This document shows positions 17,396 to 26,000 of a stretch of DNA of 64,000 nt, in pieces. Under the pieces are notes generated by a model. It was not told the DNA's origin. It worked only from the letters and a program-made list of their open reading frames with translations, and ran no database searches. The stretch's first letter is position 1; each line of letters starts with the position of its first letter. The DNA lies in contig JADLDB010000179.1 in assembly GCA_020846875.1 (NCBI GenBank), forward strand, positions 1 through 64,000, read 5' to 3'. The translations under genes were made by a program, and so were the position numbers. This DNA comes from Myxococcales bacterium. Its GTDB lineage: Bacteria > Myxococcota > Myxococcia > Myxococcales > Myxococcaceae.

Positions 17396-17417
17396 CTATG
17401 TGGTGCGCACCACATAG
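17396..17417. promoter_or_regulatory. Perfect 22-bp palindrome just upstream of hisC
   Basis: The half-site CTATGTGGTGC is followed directly by its exact reverse complement. It ends 10 bases before the hisC GTG and touches the AGGAGG ribosome site (17392-17397). It could be an operator for a dimeric regulator. In RNA it could fold into a 9-bp stem with a GCGC loop that partly hides the ribosome site. On the minus strand it also contains the TAG stop of a possible 68-codon ORF. Confidence 0.65.
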
Positions 17418-17602
17418 CCGAGCGCGGCGGGCGCGTCCCGGCGCTCCTCGGGCCGGGCGCGGCGCTGGCTGCTGCGCCGGCCTCGCGGAGGGCGGCTCGC
17501 CGAGGGCCGCTCGAAGCTCGCCTGGCGCCGCTCATCGGCAGAAGACGCGAGGCAGGCCCGGCAGCGCCACGTCGCCCTTTCTTTCTCCTGCGTGGCCGTC
17601 AC
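17396..17602 (-). CDS. Possible small Arg-rich protein coupled to the hydrolase gene
   Basis: This is a 68-codon frame starting at a GTG that overlaps the preceding stop codon (GTGA) and ending with TAG inside the palindrome before hisC. The product is basic (roughly a quarter Arg), with one CRAC pair (WRCRACLASS) and no recognised family. The coupling is suggestive, but Arg-rich composition is also what non-coding high-GC frames give, so this is a weak call. Confidence 0.25.
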   Translation of the reverse strand: MTATQEKERATWRCRACLASSADERRQASFERPSASRPPRGRRSSQRRARPEERRDAPAALGYVVRTT

Positions 17603-19698
17603 GGCGTGCCGGGCGCCCTTGGCGCGGCGGCGGGAGGCGGAGGACGCGCGGCAGGCGTCGCTGCGCCAGGAGCCGCGTGCATGGGCCCCGCGAGCCGCGC
17701 CGCCCGCAGCGCCTCGGCCGACGGCAGCAGCAGCTTCGCCTGCGCCAGGAGTCCGTCGAGGACGCGCGCGGCCGCGGGCGTGGCGTGGACGGCCAGGGCC
17801 TCGGCGCGTCCCTTCACCGACTCCCGCGTCAGCGCACCCGCCCCCCGCCCCAGCGCCGCCGCTTCCTCGAGCCTCACGGTGGCTGTCAGCACGTCGCCGT
17901 CCAGCGCCGCGCCAAAGGCCAGGGCGAGGGCGGCCCTGGGTGAGGCCGGGTGCAGCCGGGCGGATTGCCGCAGCGTGGCCCGGCTGTCCTCCAGCCGTCC
18001 GGCGGCGCGCTGGGCCCAGGCCAGGCGGGTGAGGTCCTCCACCAGGTCGACGTGCGAGGGCCGCGCCTCCAGCGCCGCCAGCAGCGCGCCCAGCCCCGTC
18101 GCCGCCGGGAGAGACTCACGGCGCAGGCGCAGCAGCTCGGGGGGCGTCCCCCGCCACTCGGCGTCGAGGCGACGGGCGTAGGCGGCCACGTCCTCCGACA
18201 GAGGGTACGGACACGGCGCCTCGGCGCAGGCGCGCGCGTAGTCGGCGAACAACTGCGCCGGCCCTCCCAGGCGGTAGCCGGCCGGAGAGAGCCCGCGCGC
18301 GGCCAGAAGGCGGGCCATCTCGGCCCCGGCCACGGCGCTCACCCGGCCGGCGCGCGGGTGGTAGGCGTCGCGCAGCGCGGCCAGGGCGTGCTCAGGGGCG
18401 CCGGCCAGCCACCAGGGCGCGAAGAGGTGGTCGACCGCGGTGAAGGCGGCCTCCACCTCGGCCCCCGCGGGCGGCGCGACGTCGGCGTAGCGCACCAACC
18501 CGTGGCTCACCACCCGCCTCATGCCGTCGAAGGCCACCTCATCGGCGCGCGAGGCAGAGTACCAGCCGCGCTGTGGGAGGCCGCCGTCCAGCACCACCTC
18601 GCTCAAGTCCACCGCCAGCTCCATCAGCCCCGTCTGCCCCTGCAGGTTGGAGAGCAGCACCACCGCGAAGTCCTCGTCCGGCATCAGCAGCAGCAGCGCC
18701 GAGGCCCCCGGCACGCCGCCGGAGTGGGCCAGCACCTTCCGCCCCCGCACCGGGTACACCGCCAGCCCCAGCCCGTAGTCCGTCACCTCCCCCCAGGAGG
18801 TGACGCCCGGTGTCGTCATCTCCCGCCACGTCGCCTCGCGCACCACCCGCCGCGCCAGCAGCGCGTGGGCCCAGCGGGCGAGGTCCTCCGCGGTGCTGCG
18901 CAGGCCGCCGCTGGAGAAGCGGCTGGAGAGGTCGAGCAGCCGGGCTGGCTCCAGGCGCCCCTTCTCCAGCCGGTAGCCGGTGGCGCGAGAGGCCTGCGTC
19001 TTCTCGTCAGCCTCGAGGCCGGTATGGGAGAGGCCCAGCGGCCCCCACAGGGTGCGCTCCAGGTGTGCCGCGAAGGGCTCGCCCGCGGCCTTCTCCACCG
19101 CCGCGCCCAGCAGCACGTAGCCGAAGCTGGAGTAGAGGAACTGAGTGCCGGGCTGAAAGACGAGGGGCCGGTTCCGGAAGAGGTCCAGCGCCTGCGCGGT
19201 GGTGGTGGGCGCCGTCGTCCACGCGTCCTTCGGGCTTCTGTACCAGCCGACGCCGCCGGTGTGGCCCAGCAGTTGGCGGGGGGTGACGGGCCACGCCCTG
19301 GGCGGGAAGCGGGGCACCAGGGTGCGCACGTCCGCGTCCAGCGGCAGCCGGCCTTCCTCGGCGAGGCGAAGCGCAGCCACCGCGGTGAACGTCTTGGTGA
19401 GGCTGCCGATGCGGTACGAGGTGGTGGGCGTGGCGTCCTGCGGGGGAGTGACGGTCGCCAGGCCAAAGCCCTCGAGCCACGCCTGGCCTCCGTGCAGCAC
19501 CGCCACCGACAGCCCTTCGCCCGCGCCGCCGGCGCGCGCTTCCACCACCGCGGCCTCCAGCGCGGTGCGCGTCTGGGGAGGAAAGGGCGCGGCGTCGGCG
19601 GGGCGCCACGCAGGCGCAGCCCCTCCGTCGCTCTGCGCGGCGGCCGTCCCCGCCCCGCAGGCCAGGCCCAGCACCGCCCAGCAGGTGAGGCGGCTCAT
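17599..19698 (-). CDS. Exported beta-lactamase-like serine hydrolase with C-terminal helical domain
   Basis: This is a 699-aa protein. A signal peptide (MSRLTCWAVLGLACGAGTAA|AQ) precedes a class C beta-lactamase/DD-peptidase-type domain with SLTK (Ser99-Lys102), the second motif as YSS (189-191, usually YxN) and HSGG as third motif. Family members hydrolyse peptides, esters or beta-lactams, so the substrate is open. After about residue 420 the sequence becomes a separate region of about 280 residues rich in Ala/Leu helices, with a TPR-like feel near the end (RLEDSRATLRQSARLHPASP). The ATG overlaps the stop of the SGNH-hydrolase gene by 4 nt, so the two are co-translated and probably act on the same envelope material. 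Confidence 0.8.
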   Translation of the reverse strand: MSRLTCWAVLGLACGAGTAAAQSDGGAAPAWRPADAAPFPPQTRTALEAAVVEARAGGAGEGLSVAVLHGGQAWLEGFGLATVTPPQDATPTTSYRIGSLTKTFTAVAALRLAEEGRLPLDADVRTLVPRFPPRAWPVTPRQLLGHTGGVGWYRSPKDAWTTAPTTTAQALDLFRNRPLVFQPGTQFLYSSFGYVLLGAAVEKAAGEPFAAHLERTLWGPLGLSHTGLEADEKTQASRATGYRLEKGRLEPARLLDLSSRFSSGGLRSTAEDLARWAHALLARRVVREATWREMTTPGVTSWGEVTDYGLGLAVYPVRGRKVLAHSGGVPGASALLLLMPDEDFAVVLLSNLQGQTGLMELAVDLSEVVLDGGLPQRGWYSASRADEVAFDGMRRVVSHGLVRYADVAPPAGAEVEAAFTAVDHLFAPWWLAGAPEHALAALRDAYHPRAGRVSAVAGAEMARLLAARGLSPAGYRLGGPAQLFADYARACAEAPCPYPLSEDVAAYARRLDAEWRGTPPELLRLRRESLPAATGLGALLAALEARPSHVDLVEDLTRLAWAQRAAGRLEDSRATLRQSARLHPASPRAALALAFGAALDGDVLTATVRLEEAAALGRGAGALTRESVKGRAEALAVHATPAAARVLDGLLAQAKLLLPSAEALRAARLAGPMHAAPGAATPAARPPPPAAAPRAPGTP

Positions 19699-21128
19699 GG
19701 AGGCAGGGTGGCCATCTCTTCCTGCGCCCGTGGGGCCGGCGCCAGGGCCGCCTCGGCCGGCGTGGCGGCCCAGCCGTCGAAGAGCGCGTCGGCCACCAGT
19801 TGGCCCAGCACGTCCAGGCCCTTCTGCCGCGGGTGGGTGAGGTCTTCGTGCAGGTAGCCGGCCTCGTGGAGGCGCTCGAGCGAGCCCTTCCCGCCCATGG
19901 CCGCGTAGAGGTCGAGGAAGGCGCACCCTTCCGCGAGGGCCACCTTCCGCTCGATGGAGATGACGGCCTGAAGCTGCGGGCGCTCGCGGAAGGGCTCTTC
20001 CGGCGGCTCGACGCCCGGCGGCGCGGCGCCCCCCACCACGCTGTCGATGGGCCCCACCACCAGGCAGGAGGCCTGCGGCGCGGCGGCGCGGGCGCGGACG
20101 AGGAAGGCGCGCAGGTCCTCCTCGGTGGTGTCACGGGTGGCGCTGCCCCAGGCGAGGCGCTTGGCCTCGTTGCCCCCCAGCATCACCATCACCAGGTCGG
20201 GCGCCCGCGCCGCGAGCTGCTCGGAGAAGAGGGCCTCGTCCGTCTCGAGCCAGAGGTTGGCGTCGGCCGACGGCACCCCGAAGACGTCCACCACCACGCC
20301 CGGCGAGGCGCCCTCGAGGACGACGCCCTGCACCACCGCGTCCGCGTCGTCGGCGCGGAGCTCCAGGGTGCGCGCGCCGGCAGGCAGCTCGAGCGTCGTC
20401 GCCTGCGGACCGGCGCCGCTGGCGGCAAGCTTCGCCCAGCGGCCGCGGTCCACGCGCCAGAAGAGAGGAGGCATGCGGGACGCGGCGAGCCAGAAGACGG
20501 TGGCCTGCGCGGCGCCGTCCAGCGCAAAGCGACTCGACGCCGGCCCTTCGCTGACGTGCTGCACGCCGGCCAGGCCCAGCGGCGCAAAGGGGCGCTCCAG
20601 GTCCGCGGTCGTCTCCACCCGCCAGCCATGGGCGCGCTGGGCGGTGCGGGCGCGCGGGCCGTAGCTGGCCAGGCGATCCGCGAGGAGGAAGCCTCGCCCC
20701 GCGTCGCCGAACCGGCCGGCCAGCCGCGCGCGCACCACCTGGGTGACGCCGTCGGAGGCGATGAGGGAGTTGCCGAACACCACCACCCGCACCTGGCCTT
20801 CCTTCCGCGCGGCGGCGTCCAGCGCGTCGGCGAAGTGCGTCAGCGCCGGGCGGGCACACGCGCAGGCACGCTGGGCGTCCGCGGCGCCCTCCAGGCAACC
20901 CCACTCCAGCGGCGCGCCGCCCGCGCCGAGGCGCCGCATCAGCTGGCGCAGCGGGTGGTAGTAGTGAGGCGCGGCGCCTCCCCGGCGGTCGACGGACGGC
21001 GTGGGCGGCGCGCCGGCGCGAGGGAAGCAGGCCTCTTCCTCGTCGGGCCGCGGCGGCTCCACCCCCAGCGGGGCAGCGACGGCGACGGCGGCGACGAAGA
21101 GGAGAGCGCGGGAGGAGGACGAGCGCAT
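19695..21128 (-). CDS. Exported SGNH/GDSL-family hydrolase
   Basis: This is a 477-aa protein with a signal peptide (ALLFVAAVAVAAPLG). Block I is VVFGNSLIASDG (Ser121), block III is VMLGGNEAK and block V is DLTHPRQKG with the Asp/His pair. These are the catalytic elements of SGNH esterases, which often remove acetyl groups from glycans. A beta-rich insertion (about 190-290) between blocks I and III resembles a carbohydrate-binding-like module; that is inference. It heads a two-gene operon with a beta-lactamase-like hydrolase. Confidence 0.8.
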   Translation of the reverse strand: MRSSSSRALLFVAAVAVAAPLGVEPPRPDEEEACFPRAGAPPTPSVDRRGGAAPHYYHPLRQLMRRLGAGGAPLEWGCLEGAADAQRACACARPALTHFADALDAAARKEGQVRVVVFGNSLIASDGVTQVVRARLAGRFGDAGRGFLLADRLASYGPRARTAQRAHGWRVETTADLERPFAPLGLAGVQHVSEGPASSRFALDGAAQATVFWLAASRMPPLFWRVDRGRWAKLAASGAGPQATTLELPAGARTLELRADDADAVVQGVVLEGASPGVVVDVFGVPSADANLWLETDEALFSEQLAARAPDLVMVMLGGNEAKRLAWGSATRDTTEEDLRAFLVRARAAAPQASCLVVGPIDSVVGGAAPPGVEPPEEPFRERPQLQAVISIERKVALAEGCAFLDLYAAMGGKGSLERLHEAGYLHEDLTHPRQKGLDVLGQLVADALFDGWAATPAEAALAPAPRAQEEMATLPP

Positions 21129-21180
21129 CTTCGGTGAGGGCGCGACTGTACCGGGTCGCGATGTAGGTGATCACGCGCCT

Positions 21181-22947
21181 TCAGGGCAGCTCGAGCCAGG
21201 CGAACCACACCGGGTGGTGCTGCTTGTACCAGTGCAGCACGTCGCGGATGACGGCCTGCTGGGGCTTGGGCAGCACCTTCTCGTCGATGCGCGCAAAGTG
21301 CACGCGAATGCGGTCGCCGTCGAACTCCAGCGCCTGGGAGATGAGCGTCTGCAATTCGTTGCGGATGCGGCCGGAGTCGGAAATCTTCACCGGGCGGGTC
21401 CGGTAGTCCTCGCCGGACATGAAGCGCACCAGCAGCGGGCTGAAGACCAGCTTGGACTCCTCCAGCGAGTCCTTCACCTTCAGGGTGAAGGTGATGCGGC
21501 TGGAGGCGGCGTGGGTGGCGAGCTGCGTGGTGACGCGGAAGCGGCCGCCGCCCAAGTCCTCCACGCCCTTCATCCCGGTGTAGGGGTCGTCACAGATGGC
21601 GCCGGTGCAGGCCAGCACCGCCCAGTGCTTGCCGGGCACGAAGTCGGTGGCCTTGAGGGCGCGCCGCTGGGTGGGCACGTTGCTGGCCAGGGCCTCCTCG
21701 ATGGCCTCGCGGTAGTGCTTCACCAGCGCGTCGGTGGCGGCGTCCTGGCCCACCACCTTCGCCACCTGCGCCGCGAAGTCCTGCGCCTTGGCGTCGAGGC
21801 GCATCAGCGCGTACTCCTGGTGGTGGGGGAGGTCGAAGGTGGGGGACAGCACCGTCATGGTGGAGTCCACGTCCAGCACCTCGGAGAGGCTGGCGGACTG
21901 CATGGCCTCGGCGGTGGCCGCGTAGCCGTCGCAGAGGAAGACGTGGGGCGCGCCGGCCGCGTCCTTCCAGCACTTCACCAGGAAGGTGGGCGCGTAGGTG
22001 CCGGAGTCGGTGAAGACGGGCACGCCGGTGGGCGACACCCAGCCGTCCTCCACCAGGTGCGCGCCCAGGGCCTTCCACTCGTCCCACAGGCGCGAGAGGC
22101 GGTTGACGCGGCTCTTTCCGGCCAGCGTCCAGACGTGGACGTTCTTCGCCAAAAGGCCGGGGTAGGTGGCCTGCGCCAGGTCCAGCACCAGCTTGCGGGG
22201 AGTCACCCAGTCCAGCACGACGCTCTGGGCCTCGGCCTTCTCGGCCATCGCGCGCGGCACGGTGAGGGTGCCGAAGTACGCCTCGTAGGGGCGCGTCACG
22301 GTGAGGGGTTGGTCGAAGAGGTGGATGACGGTCATCGGGCCGGTGGGCTTGCCTTCCGCGAAGCGCGAGGTGTTCTCCAGGGTGTCCACCGCGGCGCCCC
22401 ACAGGGTGATGCCGTGGTGCTTCAGGGTGCCGAGGAAGTCCTCGAAGCGGTGCTGGGGATCGTTGAGCAGCCTGCGGGTGGCGTCGTCGACGAGGCGGGC
22501 CACGCCGGGCCGCGCGTACACCCGGCCGAAGCCCAGCAGCGGGTTGGCGCCCATCTCGGGCGTCTCGCCCGCCTTGGGCATGAGGCCTTCGCCCAGGCAC
22601 ACCATCAAGGCGTGGTTCTCTGGCAGGGAGCGGGTGAGGTGCCAGAGGCCCTCGCTCATCATGTACGCGCTGATGGCGTCGGCGGCCTTCTTCACCTGGT
22701 TGTAGGCCTGCTTGTCCTTGCCCTGGCCTTCGCCGTACTGGCCGAACAGCCGCGTGCCCAGGGCGGTGGCGGCGGCGGTCATCGCCAGGCAGCGGGCGAT
22801 GCCGCGGGGGGTGAAGGCGTGGGCGGAGACGGGCTCGGCCTGGGCGCGCTCGACCTCCACGTCCTCCAGCCAGAGGTGGAAGCGGAGCAGCACGGGCCGG
22901 GTGTCGAAGGCCCACTGGGCGATGAGGTTGCGCTTGTCGGCGTCCAT
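21181..22947 (-). CDS. Conserved-looking protein of unknown function (588 aa)
   Basis: This is a soluble, full-length frame with balanced composition and no signal peptide or membrane helix. I recognise no domain. The N-terminal half is helical (RGIARCLAMTAAATALGTRLFG). The middle has alternating strands (KLVLDLAQATYPGLLAKNVH, FLVKCWKDAAGAPHVFLCDG). The C-terminal 150 residues contain a beta segment GGGRFRVTTQLATHAASSRI and end with an aromatic stretch (VLHWYKQHHPVWFAWLELP). The codon pattern is that of a real gene. It lies 52 bp upstream of the SGNH gene and could share its transcript. Confidence 0.75.
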   Translation of the reverse strand: MDADKRNLIAQWAFDTRPVLLRFHLWLEDVEVERAQAEPVSAHAFTPRGIARCLAMTAAATALGTRLFGQYGEGQGKDKQAYNQVKKAADAISAYMMSEGLWHLTRSLPENHALMVCLGEGLMPKAGETPEMGANPLLGFGRVYARPGVARLVDDATRRLLNDPQHRFEDFLGTLKHHGITLWGAAVDTLENTSRFAEGKPTGPMTVIHLFDQPLTVTRPYEAYFGTLTVPRAMAEKAEAQSVVLDWVTPRKLVLDLAQATYPGLLAKNVHVWTLAGKSRVNRLSRLWDEWKALGAHLVEDGWVSPTGVPVFTDSGTYAPTFLVKCWKDAAGAPHVFLCDGYAATAEAMQSASLSEVLDVDSTMTVLSPTFDLPHHQEYALMRLDAKAQDFAAQVAKVVGQDAATDALVKHYREAIEEALASNVPTQRRALKATDFVPGKHWAVLACTGAICDDPYTGMKGVEDLGGGRFRVTTQLATHAASSRITFTLKVKDSLEESKLVFSPLLVRFMSGEDYRTRPVKISDSGRIRNELQTLISQALEFDGDRIRVHFARIDEKVLPKPQQAVIRDVLHWYKQHHPVWFAWLELP

Positions 22948-23037
22948 GGGGAGCGGCCAGGCAGCATACAGGCGCGGGAGAAATGTCTCCCGTTTCCCGC
23001 AAGGCCGACGGCGGCCGGCTGATGCGAGGGAGGAGCG

Positions 23038-23529
23038 TCAGCCCCTGCGTGTCCCCGGCGGAGCGTCACTCTCGGGCGGCGGGGGCTTTGGCAGCGCGCG
23101 CTCCACCGCCACGCGCCGGGCGATGGGCCACAGGCCGAACAGCAGCACCAGGAAGCCGGCCAGCGTCGTCCCCAGCACGCGCGTCCGCGCCGGCCGGGCG
23201 CCCACCGTCAGCAGGTAGCCGTCGCCGTCCACCGAGACGAGCCCGGTGAGGTCCGCGCCCGGCGCCACCTCACCCTCCACCCGCAGGCCAGGGCTCGCGC
23301 CCTTCACCGCGCCGCCCTCCACCGCGCAGTCCTCGAGCGTCACCCAGCGCACCTCGCGCGGGCCGGCCAGCCACGCCACGCACGCCATCACCCGCGGCTC
23401 CGGCTGCAGCACGCCCCGCAGCCGCGGCGCCTCGGCCACCACCAGCGCCACGCCCAGCGCGAGGATGAGCAGCGTGCCCACGAAGTTGCCCCACCCCTCG
23501 CCGACGAGGACGCGCCTGAGGACGCTCAT
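23038..23529 (-). CDS. Small two-TM membrane protein, unknown function
   Basis: This is a 163-aa protein with a membrane helix at about 13-34 (NFVGTLLILALGVALVVAEA), an extracytoplasmic beta-type domain of about 85 residues with two cysteines, and a second helix at about 118-138, then a short Pro-rich cytoplasmic tail. It starts 7 bp after the metallophosphoesterase stop, so the two are one transcript. No family was recognised. The layout resembles other two-TM proteins with a small extracytoplasmic domain. Confidence 0.65.
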   Translation of the reverse strand: MSVLRRVLVGEGWGNFVGTLLILALGVALVVAEAPRLRGVLQPEPRVMACVAWLAGPREVRWVTLEDCAVEGGAVKGASPGLRVEGEVAPGADLTGLVSVDGDGYLLTVGARPARTRVLGTTLAGFLVLLFGLWPIARRVAVERALPKPPPPESDAPPGTRRG

Positions 23530-23536
23530 GGGTACC

Positions 23537-25117
23537 TCACCGCTCCAGCGGCCAGTAGAGCCGCAGCAGGCGCCGGGCGGGGCACTGCCGCGCCACCACG
23601 GTGACGACGTCGCCTTCGCGGGTGAAGGGCACCGGCCACTCCTTGCCGGTGGTGAGGTCCGTCACCGAGGCAAACGGCGGCGTCTTCACGGGGCCCAGGT
23701 GCACCTCGAGGCGGGCCTCCGCGGCGCGGCTGCGGTTGACCAGCCCCACCCACTCGAAGGGCGCGTGCTCGCCCGCACCTTCCGCGGCCGTCTCCACCGA
23801 GGCCAGCGCGCCGCCCGCCACGCGCCAGGAGGCCGGTCGCCCGTCCAGCGGCACGCGCACGGTGTGAGGCACCTTCGCCGACGGCCGCGCCTCGCCCGCG
23901 TAGCGCACGTCGGTGACGCAGGCGCCGGGCGGCCCGTGCACCAGCTCGCCGTACAGCTCCATGTACGCCGAAGGCAGCGCCTCCACAGTGCGCACCACCT
24001 CCACGTCGAGGCGGTCCAGCCGGTCGCTGGAGGTGGACAGCGCGTAGCGGGCGACGTTGCGGGCCAGCACCGGCGGCAATTCCTCGCGCTCCCACTCCGC
24101 GTGGCGAGGTACCCAGCGCAGCCCCTCGCGGCGCGCCGAGGCCAGCACGCGCGGGCGGTTCCTTCGACCCAGCTCGAAGGGCGACCAGGCCTGCGTCTTC
24201 ACCCGCACCTCGTCCGCGCCCACCTCCAGCAGGTTGATGGACGGCCACAGCCTGGGCGCCTCGTCGTAGTCGCCGCCCGTCCAGTCCTGGGCCAGCCCGC
24301 AGCTCCCGGCGCTGGTGATGAGCAGGTCCGCGTCGGTGGCGAAGCCGCCGAGGAGGCGCGCGGTGGGGTAGTGCTTGTGGCCGTGCAGCACCAGCGTCGC
24401 CCGCCCCAGCGTCTGCAGGGTGGACAGGGCGGTGCCCGCGCCCAGGGCCGTCATCGTCAGCTCCTCGCGGTTGCCCAGGCCCACCACCCGCGGCAGCACG
24501 TTGTCCACCAGCCAGCGCTGCCACACCGGCCGGCCCGCGGTGTGGATGACGGAGGTGTCCGTCACCGGGGTGGGGATGAGGTGGTGGTGCAACAGGAAGA
24601 GGAGCGGCCGCGAGGGCGTGCCCTCCAGCTCGGCCCACACCTGGAGCAGCTCTTCCTGGCGCACCACGCCGCCGGCGCTGACGAAGCCTTCGGGCAGGTA
24701 GCTGGAGTCGTAGGCGATGAGGTCGAAGGGCGCGCCCGGCAAGTCGACGCGCTCCACGAGGAAGGGCGAGCGCGTCCCCAGCACGGTGACGCCGCCGTCC
24801 GCGGCGAGGCGCTCCTTCAGGGTGTGGAAGAGGCCGCCGCTCCACGGGGCGAAGACGCCGGCGTCGCGCCGGTCGTGGTTGCCGGGCAGCACCAGGGTTT
24901 TCAGCGCGCGCGGCCCGCGCAGGTGGCCCAGCAGGGTGAGGAAGCCCTCGAGGAGGCCCGAGGCCGGGGCGCAGGAGTCGAAGACGTCGCCCGTCAGCAC
25001 CAGCAGGTCGAGCCGCTCCTCGGCGGCCAGCGTCTTCACCAGCCCTTCGTGGATGCGGGCCTGCGCGGCCTCGCCGGCGCCGAAGTGGAGGTCCGAGAGG
25101 TGTGCGATGCGCCACAT
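23537..25117 (-). CDS. Calcineurin-like metallophosphoesterase
   Basis: This is a 526-aa protein. The dimetal site motifs are all present in order: DLHFG (9-13), GDVFD (43-47), GNHDRR (79-84), LLHHHL (about 177) and LHGHKH (about 247). The first motif with HFG resembles SbcD/Mre11 and cyclic-nucleotide phosphodiesterases. After about residue 330 comes a long beta-rich extension with no nuclease partner, and no SbcC-like gene is adjacent, so an SbcD role is unlikely. It has no signal peptide, so it should be cytoplasmic. It is co-transcribed with a small membrane protein. Confidence 0.85.
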   Translation of the reverse strand: MWRIAHLSDLHFGAGEAAQARIHEGLVKTLAAEERLDLLVLTGDVFDSCAPASGLLEGFLTLLGHLRGPRALKTLVLPGNHDRRDAGVFAPWSGGLFHTLKERLAADGGVTVLGTRSPFLVERVDLPGAPFDLIAYDSSYLPEGFVSAGGVVRQEELLQVWAELEGTPSRPLLFLLHHHLIPTPVTDTSVIHTAGRPVWQRWLVDNVLPRVVGLGNREELTMTALGAGTALSTLQTLGRATLVLHGHKHYPTARLLGGFATDADLLITSAGSCGLAQDWTGGDYDEAPRLWPSINLLEVGADEVRVKTQAWSPFELGRRNRPRVLASARREGLRWVPRHAEWEREELPPVLARNVARYALSTSSDRLDRLDVEVVRTVEALPSAYMELYGELVHGPPGACVTDVRYAGEARPSAKVPHTVRVPLDGRPASWRVAGGALASVETAAEGAGEHAPFEWVGLVNRSRAAEARLEVHLGPVKTPPFASVTDLTTGKEWPVPFTREGDVVTVVARQCPARRLLRLYWPLER

Positions 25118-25191
25118 GGGGCGCGCACCTTAAGCCTCTTCCTCCGTTACCGCGGCGCTGAAATGACCTCGACAGGCGGGGCCCGAAGCTG

Positions 25192-25758
25192 GTGCGATGC
25201 GACGTCGTGTCCGAGGCCGTCGACTACGAGGTGAGCGCTCACTACGTGTCTTCGCTCGCGAAGGTGATGGAGGCGCAGCGCCTGTTGCACGTGTGCCCGT
25301 GCGACGCGCTGGCCTTGCTGGAGAATCCCTGGGCGAGCCGCTGGTGGCCGGGCAGCGTGGTGGAGTCAGCCTTCGTGGCGGTGCGGCGCGACTTCGGGGA
25401 CGAGGCGCTGCGCGCGGTGGCCAGCGCGCTGCTGCAGCAGCACATGACGCCGGGGCTGGCGCCGGCGATTTCCTGGCTGGTGGCGCTGGCGGGGGTGCGG
25501 CCTTCGGCGCTCTTCTCGCGCCTGGACCTGCTGGCGATGACGCTGCTGCGCGGGGTGCGCTTCGAGTGGAAGGCGGACGGCCACCGCGGGGGCGTGGTGC
25601 GCGTCTGCTACCCGGAGGCCGGGCCGGACCCGCAGGTGCGCGTCGAGGTGTGGCGGGGCATCTTCGAGCAGGTGTTCGCCGTCACCCATCACCAGGGCTC
25701 GGTGACGGACCTCCACGTGGAGCGCGGGGTGGTGATGGCGCGCCTGGCGTGGGAATGA
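25192..25758 (+). CDS. Protein of unknown function (188 aa)
   Basis: It starts at GTG 25192, or at the in-frame GTG six codons in; neither has a strong ribosome site. It is a soluble mixed alpha/beta protein with a helical N-terminal two-thirds and a beta C-terminus (VVRVCYPEAG, GSVTDLHVERGVVMARLAWE). It may belong to the short myxobacterial-specific regulator-like families, but I cannot name one from motifs. It is divergent from the metallophosphoesterase gene. Confidence 0.6.
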   Translation: MRCDVVSEAVDYEVSAHYVSSLAKVMEAQRLLHVCPCDALALLENPWASRWWPGSVVESAFVAVRRDFGDEALRAVASALLQQHMTPGLAPAISWLVALAGVRPSALFSRLDLLAMTLLRGVRFEWKADGHRGGVVRVCYPEAGPDPQVRVEVWRGIFEQVFAVTHHQGSVTDLHVERGVVMARLAWE

Positions 25759-25798
25759 GGCCGCTGCCGCACGCGGGCGGGGAGGTAGAACCAACACG

Positions 25799-26000
25799 AT
25801 GCTGACCGCGGCCGTGACGCACCTCCTCAGCGCGCTGTTGCCCGCGACGGTGGGGGCGGTTTTCGCTGGGCGTGGGCATTGGCCTGCAGGTGCAGGCGCG
25901 CGCCGTCGCGGTGCAGGACGGGCGGTTGATGGTCGGGGGCTACCATCCGCTGGGTGACGGGGGCGTCGAAGGCGCCCTCGCGCGCTACCGCACTCAGTGA
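25799..26000 (+). pseudogene. Small membrane protein with apparent frameshift
   Basis: The ATG at 25799 begins MLTAAVTHLLSALLPATVGAVFA, a plausible membrane segment. The downstream sequence that looks like protein (LGVGIGLQVQARAVAVQDGR, then LMVGGYHPLGDGGVEGALAR and stop at 25998) is in another frame. The shift falls near a G5/T4 run around 25852-25863. GGGGAGG lies upstream at somewhat long spacing. It is either a decayed gene or a sequencing error. The intact product would be about 65 aa. Confidence 0.4.

Noticed and set aside
17386-17535. N-terminal extension of HisC
   Set aside because: The extension is Arg/Ala-rich, crosses the palindrome, and a GTG with AGGAGG at the right spacing lies at 17385.
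23537-25117. SbcD-like nuclease assignment
   Set aside because: It lacks an SbcC-like partner and has a long unrelated C-terminal extension.
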